Of a DNA stretch of 64,000 nt, positions 31,838 through 41,929 are shown piece by piece; position 1 is the stretch's first letter, and every line of letters starts with the position of its first letter. The DNA comes from Lepidostoma basale. Its lineage: Eukaryota; Arthropoda; Insecta; Trichoptera; Lepidostomatidae. Made by a program: the position numbers and the translations under genes. The stretch spans positions 62,001 through 126,000 of the forward strand of contig JAHDVF020000453.1 in the NCBI GenBank assembly GCA_022606425.2, written 5' to 3'. The notes under the pieces are model-generated. The model saw nothing but the letters and a program-made list of their open reading frames with translations. It was not told the DNA's origin and searched no databases.

Positions 31838-32556
31838 TAGACAAATGTGTAGAAAATCTGTAAATGATAGAGTGTCGAATCAAAAAATAAGAAGTGAATG
31901 AGGTGCGAATTATACTGTTATAAACATAATAATTAAATGAGCGTTAAGATGGTTTGTACACATGGAAATAATAAATGAAGAAAGAATGAAGAGAATAACA
32001 AATTTCGGGGATCGAGCGTTTACGGTAGCCGGCCCATCAGCTTGGAACAATCTTCCTTCACAACTCAGATGCATAAATGATCCGACAGATTTCAGATCTA
32101 AGCTGAAAACCCATAATTTTCATATTTCATACCCAATTTAAAACCTGCATATTTTTTTCTATTATACTTTCTAATCGATCGCGAATATCAATCAGATGCA
32201 GCGTTCACATTTAGATTTAAAACAAGTCTTAATGCGCCCTTGAGGTGATTACATCACAAAAACGGCACTATAAAAGTTTGCATATTTTTATTATTATTAA
32301 AGAATGGTAAAAAAAAAATATGTTAACGATGTAAGTGGAACTAGAAATAAAGAAAGACCGAGTAAAACGTGGAACGATCAAATTAATCAAATATTAAATA
32401 TCGGCCACGTGAGGAGTCGGAGAAATCGACGTGCGTGCATGACACGATATATGAATGTTAAGGAATCGAGGAAATGTCAGGAATAAAAACTGTGGCAGTC
32501 CATTCTTTCTGCCAACCCCTACGGAGAGACGGCGTTATGGTTAGTTAGTTAGTTAA
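31838..32556 (+). mobile_element. RTE-like LINE, TTAG-tail family, split by another LINE
   Basis: The left part 31838-31988 covers LRRMC to the ERM codons (decayed, AAAAAATAAGAAGTGAATG). The right part 32299-32556 resumes at AAAGAATGGTAAAAAA and runs through NKERPSKTWNDQINQILNIG to the (GTTA)n tail. The two parts join perfectly when the 310-bp insert at 31989-32298 is removed. Confidence 0.88.
31989..32298 (+). mobile_element. CR1/Jockey-like LINE 3' end, nested, with TSD
   Basis: Open codons from 31992 read NFGDRAFTVAGPSAWNNLPS, then DPTDFRSKLKTHNF and TAA at 32139-32141. The R-x-F-x-V-x-GP-x-x-WN-x-LP motif is the classic C-terminus of CR1/Jockey-clade LINEs. The tail is (TTA)n. AAAGAATG is duplicated on both sides (31981-31988 and 32299-32306). 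Confidence 0.9.
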
Positions 32557-33095
32557 CCTTGCTCATATTATTAAATGCTACACGCGCTGCCTCTATTCTG
32601 CATCGTATTTCAATTTCAAGTTCAAGTTCAGTGCAGTTTAATATTTAATTTTCCAGGCAGTCTTTCTCAGTAGGGGAATAGGACTACCTCAGTGATATGT
32701 GACATTTGATTCACAGTTCCTTTTTTGAACTGGAAAATTCCAGTGATATAGATTATTGCGGTTTTCCGATAAGAGAGATACGACCGCGGCCGGTTAATGA
32801 ATGGGCAAACGTAAGTAGTACGTCGCTTGTTATCGGATGGATACGGCTAATTGAAGGGTTTATCGAAAAATGCGCGCTGAAACCAGAAAATATCACTGCG
32901 ACGAAAACATCATATCAACTCTCTGACGCTGAATACTAATACCAGCTCACGCTGAAACTTCATTCCACTCACCTAATGGGCGGCGTAGCTTTATATAATA
33001 CAAAACCAATAATACGTCAATCAAAGCAAATGAAAGTGGAAAATCGGTTTGATGTAAAAAAAAAATAATACAAATTAAAACTATACGTCTATTTT
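32557..33095. other. Interval with a weak open frame
   Basis: The frame 32706-32939 (77 codons, for example DYCGFPIREIRPRPVNEWAN) has mixed composition and a GTAAGT at 32812 that could be a donor. No family or acceptor supports it, so I do not call a gene. Confidence 0.25.
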
Positions 33096-33350
33096 CTAGA
33101 AGTTTGCAAATGTCAAACATTTGATAATGTTTTTAATTGAAATTTCTCGGTAGAAGTTCATTTTAAATAATGAAAACAAAACAAAAATGTATCCAAAATT
33201 TATTAATTATTATGTACTATATAGTGTAATTCCATTTGTATTTATGTTCGACCGGTTGAACATAAACACAAGTGGAAGCACACTAAATACATAATGATAA
33301 ATAATATTATAATTAAATAAAACGATGTTTTTAACCACTTCTTTACATAG
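33096..33350. mobile_element. Mosaic of Penelope-like ends (families G and C)
   Basis: ACGTCTATTTTCTAGAAG and ACATTTGATAATG are family G. TTCGACCGGTTGAACATAAA and GTGGAAGCACACTAAATAC are family C. TAATTAAATAAAACGATG is family B/C outer sequence. It looks like one end inserted into or beside another. Confidence 0.5.
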
Positions 33351-33955
33351 GTTAATTATAATATATGTTAATAGGTTTCAAAACAAAGTTGTGAAAGGCA
33401 TATTATACAGCCTCGAGTTGGTTTCCTTATTATAATAATAACTAGGTTAATTTATATAGCGTCTTGTATGTATTTTTTAATTTTCTGGCATTCTTAGCGC
33501 ACCATTTTTAATAATATGAAACATTTATTTGAACAATCAGAGTCGAATAGAATATCAAATATTATTTTACTCACAAAACACAGAAATCTAACATTTGGAT
33601 TTAATGTAAATGAATTAAAGGATACTTTGAGTTCCTTAAAATCCCAAAGCAATTATTTAATTAATATCAAAAATATTTTTGTATCGAGATTTAAACTTTT
33701 TACATTTGTTTTAAAATTAAATATCGTGCATTATCTTTATAAACTATTTTAATCTCAAAAACGACGTTTTTTTTTTAATATTCTACATTTAAAAATGTGG
33801 ATTACTCAAAAAATATTTTAAAACTATTTTTTAATGAGATAAAAAATAAACACTAAAATATTATACTATTTTACCCAAAATTCATGACCAAAATATGATA
33901 CCAAATATTACATAAAAAGGTTAATACACTCACATGAAATGTTTTAAATTGAGTT
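33350..33955. other. AT-rich interval without a recognisable gene
   Basis: A 78-codon frame at 33516-33752 is Leu/Asn/Phe-rich with no motif, so I treat it as chance. Confidence 0.35.
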
Positions 33956-33959
33956 AAGC

Positions 33960-34060
33960 GTACGTTTTCAGTAGTTATATTATATATTAAGGGAGTGACA
34001 TAATTTGCCTTGCTATGGTAGTACTTAAATATGGAGTTTTACATTATTGTTAACTTGACA
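33960..34060 (+). mobile_element. Penelope-like terminal fragment (family G)
   Basis: GTACGTTTTCAGTAG, GGGAGTGACATAATTTGCCT and AAATATGGAGTTTTACATTA are diverged family G pieces. Confidence 0.4.
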
Positions 34061-34499
34061 TAAAAATAAACATATCAGCCGATTAAACAATATTTCCAAT
34101 TTATTTTTTGAAACATAAAAAAATGGTTTTAGTAGAATAGTTTTAGTAGAATAAACAACATATTACTTTTTTTTCGTTATTGGTATAAAAAAAATATTAT
34201 TCGTGAAATGTGTTCGGAAACACGTCAAACCCTTTAACGTTAGCAAATCAGCAAATGACCGTGAACTTTGAATTCATTTTATATCAATTGCGCGGAGTCG
34301 TTTCTGGATATAGGTGGTACTGGAACGGAAATTTGTTCTATTGGATCCGCTGATACATTCAATCAACTTGGCGCTGTTTTGCCAACAGGATCCAACGCAC
34401 ATCACATTCATATTAAAATGAAACTTTGAACACGTGAATATCTTCTACGTAAAAAAAATTATGACGCCTCACGTCAAAAACATACACTTATTTTATGAG

Positions 34500-34660
34500 T
34501 CTATTATTTTGGCCGAAACACTATGATACTTCAACATTATTAACTGTTAAATTATAAAACGCTGTTTTAATAATATCACTATTTTTATTTTTTTATTTTT
34601 CCCAGCAGCTGTTTCATCAAAAAATTTTGACATTATCAGGTGTAACAATTTTTTTTTGAA
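34500..34660 (-). mobile_element. Penelope-like terminal fragment (family A)
   Basis: GGCCGAAACACTATGATACT and TTCAACATTATTAACTGTTA are the family A outer end, reversed. CAGCTGTTTCATC keeps part of the stem III/GAAA block. Confidence 0.5.
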
Positions 34661-35430
34661 TTGCTAAAATTAATTTTCATGATACTTCGAACCTTTATTT
34701 GTATTTGTTCCTATGTCAATTGGAATAATTTCATTGTAATTTAGAAGTTCTTGCTGGAGTTGGGTTAGGTTCCTAATTACAGTTAGTTAGAAGAACGGTT
34801 AGTTACTATTTTAATGGCAAAAAAACTCAGTAGTGTGATAAGTCACAGTTAAAATTAAATATACGAAATCTTTAGACAGTTTTACACACAAATATCATAG
34901 GTGGGGAAAAAACTTGTGATTAGAAAGGACATTTATACATAATAGAAATTAAAAAGTATTCGCGCAGTTATAAATAAATATGTGAAGAAACTACAAAGAT
35001 ATTAATGGTGGGAAAAAAAACAGTTATTAGAACGAATTACATATATTATAATATAAATTCAAATACGATGATACATTAGGGACGATAAACTTTAGAAGGA
35101 ATAAGAATGCATAAATAAAAAAAGGGGAACAAATGTGGTAGGTAGTATTAATATTTTTTTGTTAGATTGTAAAAAGAAAATATTTTTAATGTATTATATA
35201 CTAAGGGGAAATAAGCTCAAATTTGTTTATTTATAACTAATAATTGTTTTTTATATTAATTTTTTTTTTATATAATGAAATGATGGTTGAAATTCACACA
35301 ATGATTATGTACAATAGGTTGACGAAACAGCATTTAACAGTTAACTTATTTTATGGTTTGAATTTATAGGGTGGGAATAAATCAAATTGCTGAACAGATT
35401 GTTTACAAAATAATTTTTGTCAAGATCATC
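34660..35430. other. AT-rich interval without a recognisable gene
   Basis: No feature that I can support. Confidence 0.4.
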
Positions 35431-35435
35431 TCAAG

Positions 35436-35830
35436 CTTCTAGCATGGAACAATTCTTCTTCTGTTGTTGTTCCTCTCATATCGGAGGTTGGACAGCATCA
35501 TGGATATTTCTACCTTCGATATGGCAGCTCTAAACAGGGATGTTGTGCTGCAACTGAACCATTCTCCAAGGTTTTCTATCCCCCTTCCGTTAATTTTACC
35601 CTGGCCAATCAATTGAGGCACTTTGTATTTATCGTTTCACATAATGTGCCCCAAGTATTCCAGCTTCCTGGTCTTAATGGTCTTGACAATTTATTTTTCT
35701 TTCTTCAATCGTTGCAGTACTTCCTCGTTTGGGACTCTCTATATTCGTGTTATTTTAAATATTCTACGATATATTCACATTTCAAAGGCATCCAGCTTAA
35801 CAAATCAAATAAAAAATCGAATCGAATTTA
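35436..35830 (-). mobile_element. RTE-type LINE C-terminal fragment
   Basis: Minus-strand frames read, in order, LDAFEMWIYRRILKI, EEVLQRLKKEKEIVKTIKTR, KLEYLGHIM, then VPQLIGQGKINGRGIENLGE and LFRAAISKVEISMMLSNLRY. This is the C-terminal series of a common insect/arthropod LINE type (RRIL-x-I, KLEYLGHIMR, LIxQGKI-x-GxR, R-A-A). Stops follow HIM, and the GRRR segment is replaced. The short TTCTTCTTCTG end may be the tail. Confidence 0.75.
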
Positions 35831-36440
35831 TGCTGAAACTGATTTTTAAAAAAATATATGATTTTTAAAAAAATATATGATTTTTAATTTTGTTTTATTT
35901 ATCTAAAAGTATCCCTGAACTTCCTGATGTCCATAACATAAGTTTATTATTATATTAAATTTTTAACTCTTGAATATTCCATAACATAAAGATTATATTT
36001 TCTGCGTTATAAGACTAATTTTACGACTTTCAAGTATGTGCTTTAAAATAGAGTTTAACAAATAAGTTGACAATTTGTAATTAAATAATTACAAATTGCC
36101 AACTCTTCTGTGTGATTCATCATATACAGCTCGCCTTCAGATGTGTCGAAGACGTCTAAATACAATCTTCCACGCCTGTATCTAAGAAGCCAATTGGTGT
36201 AGGATTTTAATGAGAAGTTTTCCTTCTACGATCTTTCCATCTATGGAAGTATTTAATTTCCTTTCTACCCTCTTTTAATGGGATACCCATTTTTGCAATC
36301 TGCGACCGCGGCTGGTGGAAATATGGTTCTCCACACGCGGGGTAACGTGTTTTCTTGTATTTCGCTTTCATATTAGTAATAAAATGTTTTTTGATTAACT
36401 GTACTTTTAATTTTTAAAGATAATTCGTAAGTAATTTATT
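35830..36440. other. Interval without a recognisable gene
   Basis: A GC-richer part at 36125-36330 has no unbroken frame that I recognise; a decayed LINE is possible. Confidence 0.35.
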
Positions 36441-37010
36441 GTTTCTTGAACAATGATGTTAAACTCCATATTCAATAATTAATACGAATGAAAATGTCAG
36501 TTTTCTAGAAGTTTTATTATATTTTATGGAATGACAAGTTTTGCCTTTCTAAGGCATTATCAAATAGATATATTAAAAAATATCGGAATATATTATACAA
36601 ATTATAATGCAATCAAATTTATAATTTTTCTAATAGGTTTAGAGTAAACATTTTATTATGAATGTGTAGCTATTAAGATCTAGGATATGTTTATTGTCTA
36701 GCAGATGTTTGGCAAATTGGGAGTTTGATTTATTCAGTCTGAAGGATCTAGCGTGTTCCGAGAAACGTGTTTGAAAAGAACGCCCTGTTTGGCCCATATA
36801 CCTATACAGCGTTGCAATCATTGCATTCTAATTTGTATATTCCGCTATTTTTTTATATATCTATTTTGTATATTATATATCTATTTGTATATTTCGCTAT
36901 TTTTTATATATCTATTTGTTAATGCCTTAGAAGGACGAAATATGTCATTCCCATAAAATATAATTAAACTTCTAGAAAACTGACGTTTTCATTCGTATCA
37001 TTTATATAAT
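36440..37010 (-). mobile_element. Truncated Penelope-like element with opposed ends (family G)
   Basis: A family G terminus (reverse, 36440-36562) follows the stop of a GIY-YIG coding piece. A second family G terminus lies at 36918-37005 in the opposite orientation. The inner part 36565-36900 includes the coding and AT-rich filler with TATATATCTATTTTGTATAT repeats. Opposed terminal repeats are a known PLE configuration. This locus links the hairpin family to PLEs. Confidence 0.75.
36639..36870 (-). pseudogene. Penelope-like GIY-YIG endonuclease remnant
   Basis: The minus strand first reads KLECNDCNAV (with the C-x-x-C pair seen upstream of PLE endonucleases), then after a frameshift YMGQTGRSFQTRFSEHARSF and SNSQFAKHLLDNKHI. 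The G-Q-T-G-R-S-F-x-x-R-x-x-E-H core and the AKHLL-x-x-x-H segment are diagnostic of the PLE GIY-YIG nuclease domain, which nicks target DNA. The reverse transcriptase part is missing. Dead. Confidence 0.85.
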
Positions 37011-37680
37011 TCAAAGGTCTTGAACACAGCAACAGGCGTGCAGTTGCATATGAAAACTCAGTATCTATTGAATAACTTTTTAATCGAACAGTTAATATTT
37101 CTTGGGAATGCACGTATCAATAACTATATAATATCATTCGTTTACGAAATTACAAGATTTGTAATAAGTTTTCATTCAGAAAGGTAGAACCAGAATAGAA
37201 CTGGGTCTACAAATGATGCAGGATCCGATTCGTAGGGGATATTGTAAATACTGAGCGATATTTGCTGTGTAATAGTGTTGTGGTTGTACTGTCGTATCTG
37301 AATTAAGAAGTCACTGATTTGATTTTAGCTGAATAAATTTCCGAATTTTCTATTCTATTAATTTTATCTTATTCCAAGTATAAACTAATCATTTTATTTA
37401 TTAGTATTGTATAATATATTTATACAACACTGAAGAAACGAATTTATAATAAGTGTCAAGTAACTAAAAATAAGAATGCACGTAACAATAAACCATGTTA
37501 ATTTCCTTGATTGGCTGTTAAAGTCTATTTTAAATAATTGAGATGTGATCTGTCTTGACCGATCATAGCTGGCTAATGTACCGATAAAAAGTGTAAGCTT
37601 CGTCTAGTCGCTCATTGGTAGCAACTTACAAGTGGTGGCCAACTATTTGTTATAGTAACGTTATTTTCAGATAATCAAAT
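37010..37680. other. AT-rich interval without a recognisable gene
   Basis: No feature that I can support. Confidence 0.4.
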
Positions 37681-37925
37681 GATTTTACTGAAATCTCTTG
37701 ATGGAAGTTCATTTTAAATAATAATTAAATAAAACGATGTTTTTTAACTACTTCCACTTTTGTCTTTATTTAGACAGCGACCGGTTTCGCCAGGCTCGCT
37801 GGCATCGACAGACAGACATCACCAGTCTGTCGATGCCAGCGAGCCTGGCGAAACTGGTCGCTGTCTAAATAAAGACAAAAGTGGAAGTAGTTAAAAAACA
37901 TCGTTTTATTTAATTATTATTGTTA
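37680..37925. mobile_element. Penelope-like inverted pair, near-perfect palindrome (family B)
   Basis: Arms 37721-37812 and 37826-37918 are inverted copies with almost no mismatch (GCGACCGGTTTCGCC against GGCGAAACTGGTCGC) around a 13-base spacer. The outer part ACTGAAATCTCTTGATGG lies only on the left. No coding is present. The conservation implies recent formation or gene conversion between arms. Confidence 0.8.
37823..37863 (+). ncRNA. Hammerhead-like ribozyme (family B)
   Basis: Stem I is CAGT (37823-37826) with GCTG (37860-37863). The core CTGTCGA differs from CTGANGA at one base (A6 to U). Stem II is GCCAG/CTGGC with loop CGAGC. GAAA is at 37850-37853. Stem III is the minimal ACUGGU, and C37859 is the cleavage base. 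The A6 change is expected to weaken or abolish activity; sister copies keep GAAACCGGTC. Confidence 0.55.
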
Positions 37926-38149
37926 TTTTCAGAGTTCTTCTGCTGTACCTACCACTTGCCTCAAAACATTTCTTAATTTATCTGTTATTCATCGCGAATT
38001 CATTACGCATATACACTGAAAATGTGTGAATTAAAATAAATTTTATCAATAATTAGATAGATATAAATCTATGGAAGACGAATTATATGAATTTGCTATA
38101 AACATATTGTAATTATTTGTTATTTTTTTTTATTAATTAAAAATATCTG

Positions 38150-38370
38150 TTAAAATTTAAAAACACTGTGATAATATCACAATTTCTTTTTATTTATTGA
38201 GCGTGATGAGAGAGCATCAGGTGATGATGCCAACATCGGTTGGCGAAGCAGCTGTCGCGACACTCTCAGTAAATAAAAAGAAATTGTGATATTATAACAG
38301 TGTTTTTAAATTTTAACAGTAATAATTTTGAAGTATCATAGTGTTTCGGCTAAAACAATGGACTATTTAA
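38150..38370 (+). mobile_element. Penelope-like terminal hairpin (family A)
   Basis: TTAAAATTTAAAAACACTGT at the left is inverted at 38300-38325. GGTGATGATGCCAACATCGG and GCGAAGCAGCTGTCGCGAC give a core with C3 changed to G and GAAA changed to GAAG, so it is inactive. It ends in GAAGTATCATAGTGTTTCGG. Confidence 0.65.
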
Positions 38371-38968
38371 ATAAAAATTGTATTCGTATATAGAGGAGGC
38401 AAGCAATTCGCTCAGGTTTAAAGGCTTTTTTCTGGAAATTGACTGGCTACAGAGGACTCTTAGGGGGTACTACATTACTGCAAAATCCCATTGAAGTCAA
38501 CTCCCCATGTCACGGCTTTGTTACACAAAACGATAAATAAAAAATATTTTTTAGTTAGTACATTAACGTTATATAATTTAAACAAACGCATCCGAAATCG
38601 ATAAGATGAATCTAATAAATATATTGTCTTAATAAAAATATGTTAGTAGACATTTCACTTCTAGTTGGTTATCCCTAGCCTAGTAGCGATGCAGCATCTT
38701 GCCAGAATCTGACATCACGGAAAATTACCGATCTCTAAATTCATCTCGTTCTCTGGTTTATTATAGTGCCCCAAGTCGAGTGACCGGCCGGCTCTTTCCG
38801 CTTGGCGGGGATCGCCAGTTTATGATCAATGCGAAGATCCCGATTCGTATCCGAATAGTGTCAAATATTTAGCATTTTCAGCAACATTGTTTAACCAACG
38901 AACAAGCAATGATACCAAAAAATATTATTATACATTTACATTTTCTGATGTTAAATATATGTTCAAAT
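38370..38968. other. Interval without a recognisable gene
   Basis: A moderately GC-rich stretch at 38690-38870 has no recognisable coding. Confidence 0.35.
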
Positions 38969-38971
38969 GTA

Positions 38972-39470
38972 TAGGGTGTTTACGAGTACAATACATATTC
39001 AAAATAAATAAAAAAAACACATTAAAATAATGTTAATTTCTATGATATTGGCTTTATTTAGTAGATAATTTTATGCCATTATTGTTTAAATATGATTTCG
39101 GGCATTCAGCGCCAGGACTAGATCGAATAAAGCGCAATCGAGAAATCCAATTTTCGACAATTGTCGTCTTTGTGGATGCGTATTATCCACTAGAGTGTAC
39201 GCGGTGCGAAAACGATCCATGGTCTTCCGAATAACTTGCTCAGATGGACGATTATGTCGACCGTGAAATGGACGTAGTACACGAAAAGTTTGGCGATCCG
39301 TACCACGATTTTCAAAATAAATTTGCACAATTTGCAAGCGCTGTTCTGACGTCATTCTATTCATGGTAAAATGGCAAAACGTATTGACTACAAACTGTCA
39401 ATTTGACAATTGACAGTTTTTAGAAACAATGTTGCTAGTTTAAAAACCAAACCTTTAAAAAAACATCCTA
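38972..39470 (-). mobile_element. mariner/Tc1-type deletion derivative
   Basis: The ends TAGGGTGTTT (38972) and AAACATCCTA (39461-39470) are inverted, and TA flanks both (38970-38971, 39471-39472). Only the 5' part of the transposase gene is retained, on the minus strand. At 499 bp it is far shorter than an autonomous element (about 1.3 kb). Confidence 0.8.
39086..39364 (-). CDS. Truncated transposase: N-terminal HTH domain only
   Basis: This unbroken 92-residue frame starts MNRMTSEQRLQIVQIYFENR, then RQTFRVLRPFHGRHNRPSEQ and VIRKTMDRFRTAYTLVDN. It matches the N-terminal helix-turn-helix region that precedes the catalytic domain in mariner-like transposases. No DDE/D residues are present. 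It ends near the right side of the deletion in unrelated codons (LNARNHI). An expressed product could bind element ends but not cut. It may simply be a recent deletion product that has not yet collected stops. Confidence 0.7.
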   Translation of the reverse strand: MNRMTSEQRLQIVQIYFENRGTDRQTFRVLRPFHGRHNRPSEQVIRKTMDRFRTAYTLVDNTHPQRRQLSKIGFLDCALFDLVLALNARNHI

Positions 39471-39509
39471 TATACATGAATGTGTTAAGTATTAAAAACT
39501 ATGTACCCT

Positions 39510-39706
39510 TACGAAGTGAATCTTGGAGCTGATAAAAGTAGAATAAATGCCGTAGGAATGAGATGAATAAGAATAATGTACCGGAAAATGATATATCGGT
39601 CACGTGAGGAGTCAGAAAAATAGACATACGTGCATGACACGATGTATGAATGACCATTATATTTGCCTATCGCTTTAGGGAGACGTAGTGATGGTTAATT
39701 AGTTAG
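39510..39706 (+). mobile_element. RTE-like LINE, internally deleted
   Basis: GAAGTGAATCTTGGAGCTGA, AGTAGAATAAATGCCGTAGG, GTCACGTGAGGAGTCAG and TGCATGACACGATGTATGAA are LINE segments with deletions between them. The tail is TTAATTAGTTAG. Heavily decayed. Confidence 0.7.
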
Positions 39707-39789
39707 ATGTTAAAACTGAAGATTTCCTGTGTAAATTTATTTCTGCTCCAGTATTTTAAATACAGAAAACCAAAAAAATATATACAAAA

Positions 39790-40015
39790 GTTCTTTATTA
39801 TTATATATATTTAGTGTGCTTCCACTAATGTTTATCGTCGACCGGTTTCGGCAGCTTGCTGCCATCTTCTGGTATTTTTCGGTTCCCGGTCGACGATAAA
39901 CATAAGTGGAAGCACACTAAATATATAATAATAAAGACATCTTGTATAATTTTTTTCTTTGTTTTCATTATTTAAAATGAACTTCTACCAAGATTTCAAT
40001 ATAAAATATTAATTA
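39790..40015. mobile_element. Penelope-like inverted pair (family C)
   Basis: Arms 39794-39850 and 39892-39950 are inverted (GTGTGCTTCCACTAATGTTT against AACATAAGTGGAAGCACAC). The minus-strand core reads CAGAAGA, stem II GGCAG/CTGCC, GAAA, ACCGGT, C: a hammerhead layout with U4 changed to A. The outer end TTTAAAATGAACTTCTACCA is shared with family B. Confidence 0.65.
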
Positions 40016-40023
40016 TTCCAGTA

Positions 40024-40615
40024 TTTTAATAATAAATGGTCCATTGTTTCGTCCGAAACCCTACAATACTTCAATATTATAAACTCTTAAAATTTATAAC
40101 ACTCTTTGAATATAACGAAAAATTATTATTCACTTTTTGAGAAAGTAACGACAACTGTTTCGCTAACCGATGTTGGCATCATCGTGTGATACCAATATCG
40201 GTTGGCGAAACAGCTATCGCAACGTTATAAGAATATGAATTACAAAATTTTTGATATTATAACAGTGTTATAAATTTTAACTAACTAACCATCACGCCGT
40301 CTCCCCGAAGGGGTAGGCAGAAAGAGTGGACTGCCACACTTTTCTTTCCTGACATATTTTTCTCGCTTCCTCAACATTCATACATCGTGTCATGCACGCG
40401 CGTCGATTTCTCTGACTCCTCACATGGCCGACATTTAATATTTGATTTATTTGATCGTGTCACGTTTTCCTCGGTCTTCCTCTATTTCTGGTTCCATTTA
40501 CATCATTAACATATTTATAATTTTTTTACCATTCTTTTTTCATTCATTTTTTCCATATGTCCAAACCATCTTAATGATCCTTTCATTATAAATTTTAAGA
40601 GTCAATAATTTTAAT
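40024..40615. mobile_element. Penelope-like terminal hairpin (family A), split by a LINE
   Basis: CAACTGTTTCGCTAACCGAT and ATATCGGTTGGCGAAACAGC are the opposed cores. The right arm runs to ACAGTGTTATAAATTTTAA at 40280 and, after the LINE, to AGAGTCAATAATTTTAAT. TTGTTTCGTCCGAAACCCTA is the outer end at the left. Confidence 0.7.
40281..40585 (-). mobile_element. RTE-like LINE inserted in PLE, 13-bp TSD
   Basis: This minus-strand 3' part has a CTAACTAACC tail. TTATAAATTTTAA is repeated at 40268-40280 and 40586-40598. The insertion is clean, so it postdates the PLE hairpin. Confidence 0.92.
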
Positions 40616-40949
40616 AAAAGCCACAATTTTCGCGCAAATAATGGATTTTGAACCAATATTTAAAAAAAAGAATACTGTTCGTATTACAGTTGCATTTTAT
40701 ATATTTTGGGCCTAAAAATGGTGTTTATACGATATGTCCAATGGTCTTGTTTTTTATTACAATACGTAACCGTAAACACACTTGATTTGCGCGGAAAGAA
40801 TTCACCAAAAGACGGACGGGATTGGTATTATTAAGTGCCAGGAACCGGTAATTTTCTACTCGAGTACCTATTTTGCGGGCGCCTGTGATCTAACACACCT
40901 ACTGGACATTTCTTATTTAGATTCAAGGCGTGAAATGGATTTTATTCTG

Positions 40950-41268
40950 ATGGCGTTAGTGTGTGGATTATATAGATTAATCTTAAAAAGATTAACATAT
41001 GTAATCAAAATCTACATAGATGGCGTATTGAAACTGACATGTGAAGTAAAGCATAGATTTGTAACATATATAGGTACAACCTCCAAAAATTTGTCTTACA
41101 TGGTCATAAAGATATAGGTGGAATGGGGAATGTTGTAATTACATAAAGCGTGCGCTTAACCCAACCAATGACAGGTCATAAGTCCTGTAAACACCTTGAT
41201 CAACCATATTCAATTTCCAGTTTGCATCTTCGTCTCTATTGAGATACAATTAAACTTACGATACGATT
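40950..41268. repeat. Dispersed repeat, inverted partner at 56.5 kb
   Basis: About 315 bp is very similar to the reverse complement of 56495-56815 (for example GGCGTTAGTGTGTGGATTAT, CCTCCAAAAATTTGTCTTAC, TGACAGGTCATAAGTCCTG). Neither coding nor TIRs are recognised. The open frame 40782-41117 runs half in this repeat, so it is not a gene. Confidence 0.75.
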
Positions 41269-41285
41269 TTTACTTACATCCCAAA

Positions 41286-41806
41286 TAACTAACTAACTAA
41301 CCATCACGCCGTCTCCCCGGAGGGGTAGGCAGAAAGAATTGAACGCCACACTCTTCTGTCCTGACATACTTCACTCGCTTCCTCTACATTCATACATCTT
41401 ATGATGCACGCACGTCATTTTCTCCGGCTCCTCACGTGACCGACATTCAATATTTGACTGATTTGATCGTGCCATGGTTTCCTCGGCCTTCCTCTATTTC
41501 TAGCTCCGTTCACGCCGTTTTCATATACCTTCTTTACCATTCTGTCTTCACTCATTCTTTCCATGTGTCCAAACCATCTTAATGACCCTTTCCTTATTTT
41601 GTTTATAACACTTACATTCGCACCACATTCACTTCTTATACTCGCATTTGTTACTCTATCATATACAGATTTGACACACATTCGTCTTAGAGATCTCATT
41701 TCTAATGCATTTATTCTACTTTCATCCTACTTTTGCCAGTTCCATGCTTCACTTCCATACATAAGGGTCGGCACAAGAACACCATTATGCACTGCCATCT
41801 TAGCTT
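41286..41806 (-). mobile_element. RTE-like LINE, TTAG-tail family
   Basis: The tail AACTAACTAACTAACC is followed by a nearly unbroken minus-strand frame 41415-41699 (MRSLRRMCVKSVYDRVTNAS, GSLRWFGHMERMSEDRM, RNRGRPRKPWHDQISQILN). Coding continues to VLVPTLMYGSEAW-type codons at 41770. Confidence 0.88.
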
Positions 41807-41839
41807 ACATCGCAGTAACTTTAAAATATTAATTATTAT

Positions 41840-41892
41840 TATTATTTAAATGAACTTCCATCAAAAGATTTCAGTAAAATCATTTGATTACT
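41840..41892 (-). mobile_element. PLE outer-end fragment (family B/C)
   Basis: TGAACTTCCATCAAAAGATT and TCAGTAAAATCATTTGA are the reverse of the conserved outer end at 37681-37725. It is about 50 bp long, between two LINE copies. Confidence 0.5.
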
Positions 41893-41929
41893 TTAAAATA
41901 TGATTAGGCTATAAAGCCTATTCAAAGAA

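Noticed and set aside
40782..41117. 111-codon plus-strand open frame
   Set aside because: Its second half lies in a dispersed repeat with a copy at 56.5 kb and no domain is visible. The first half alone is too weak to call.
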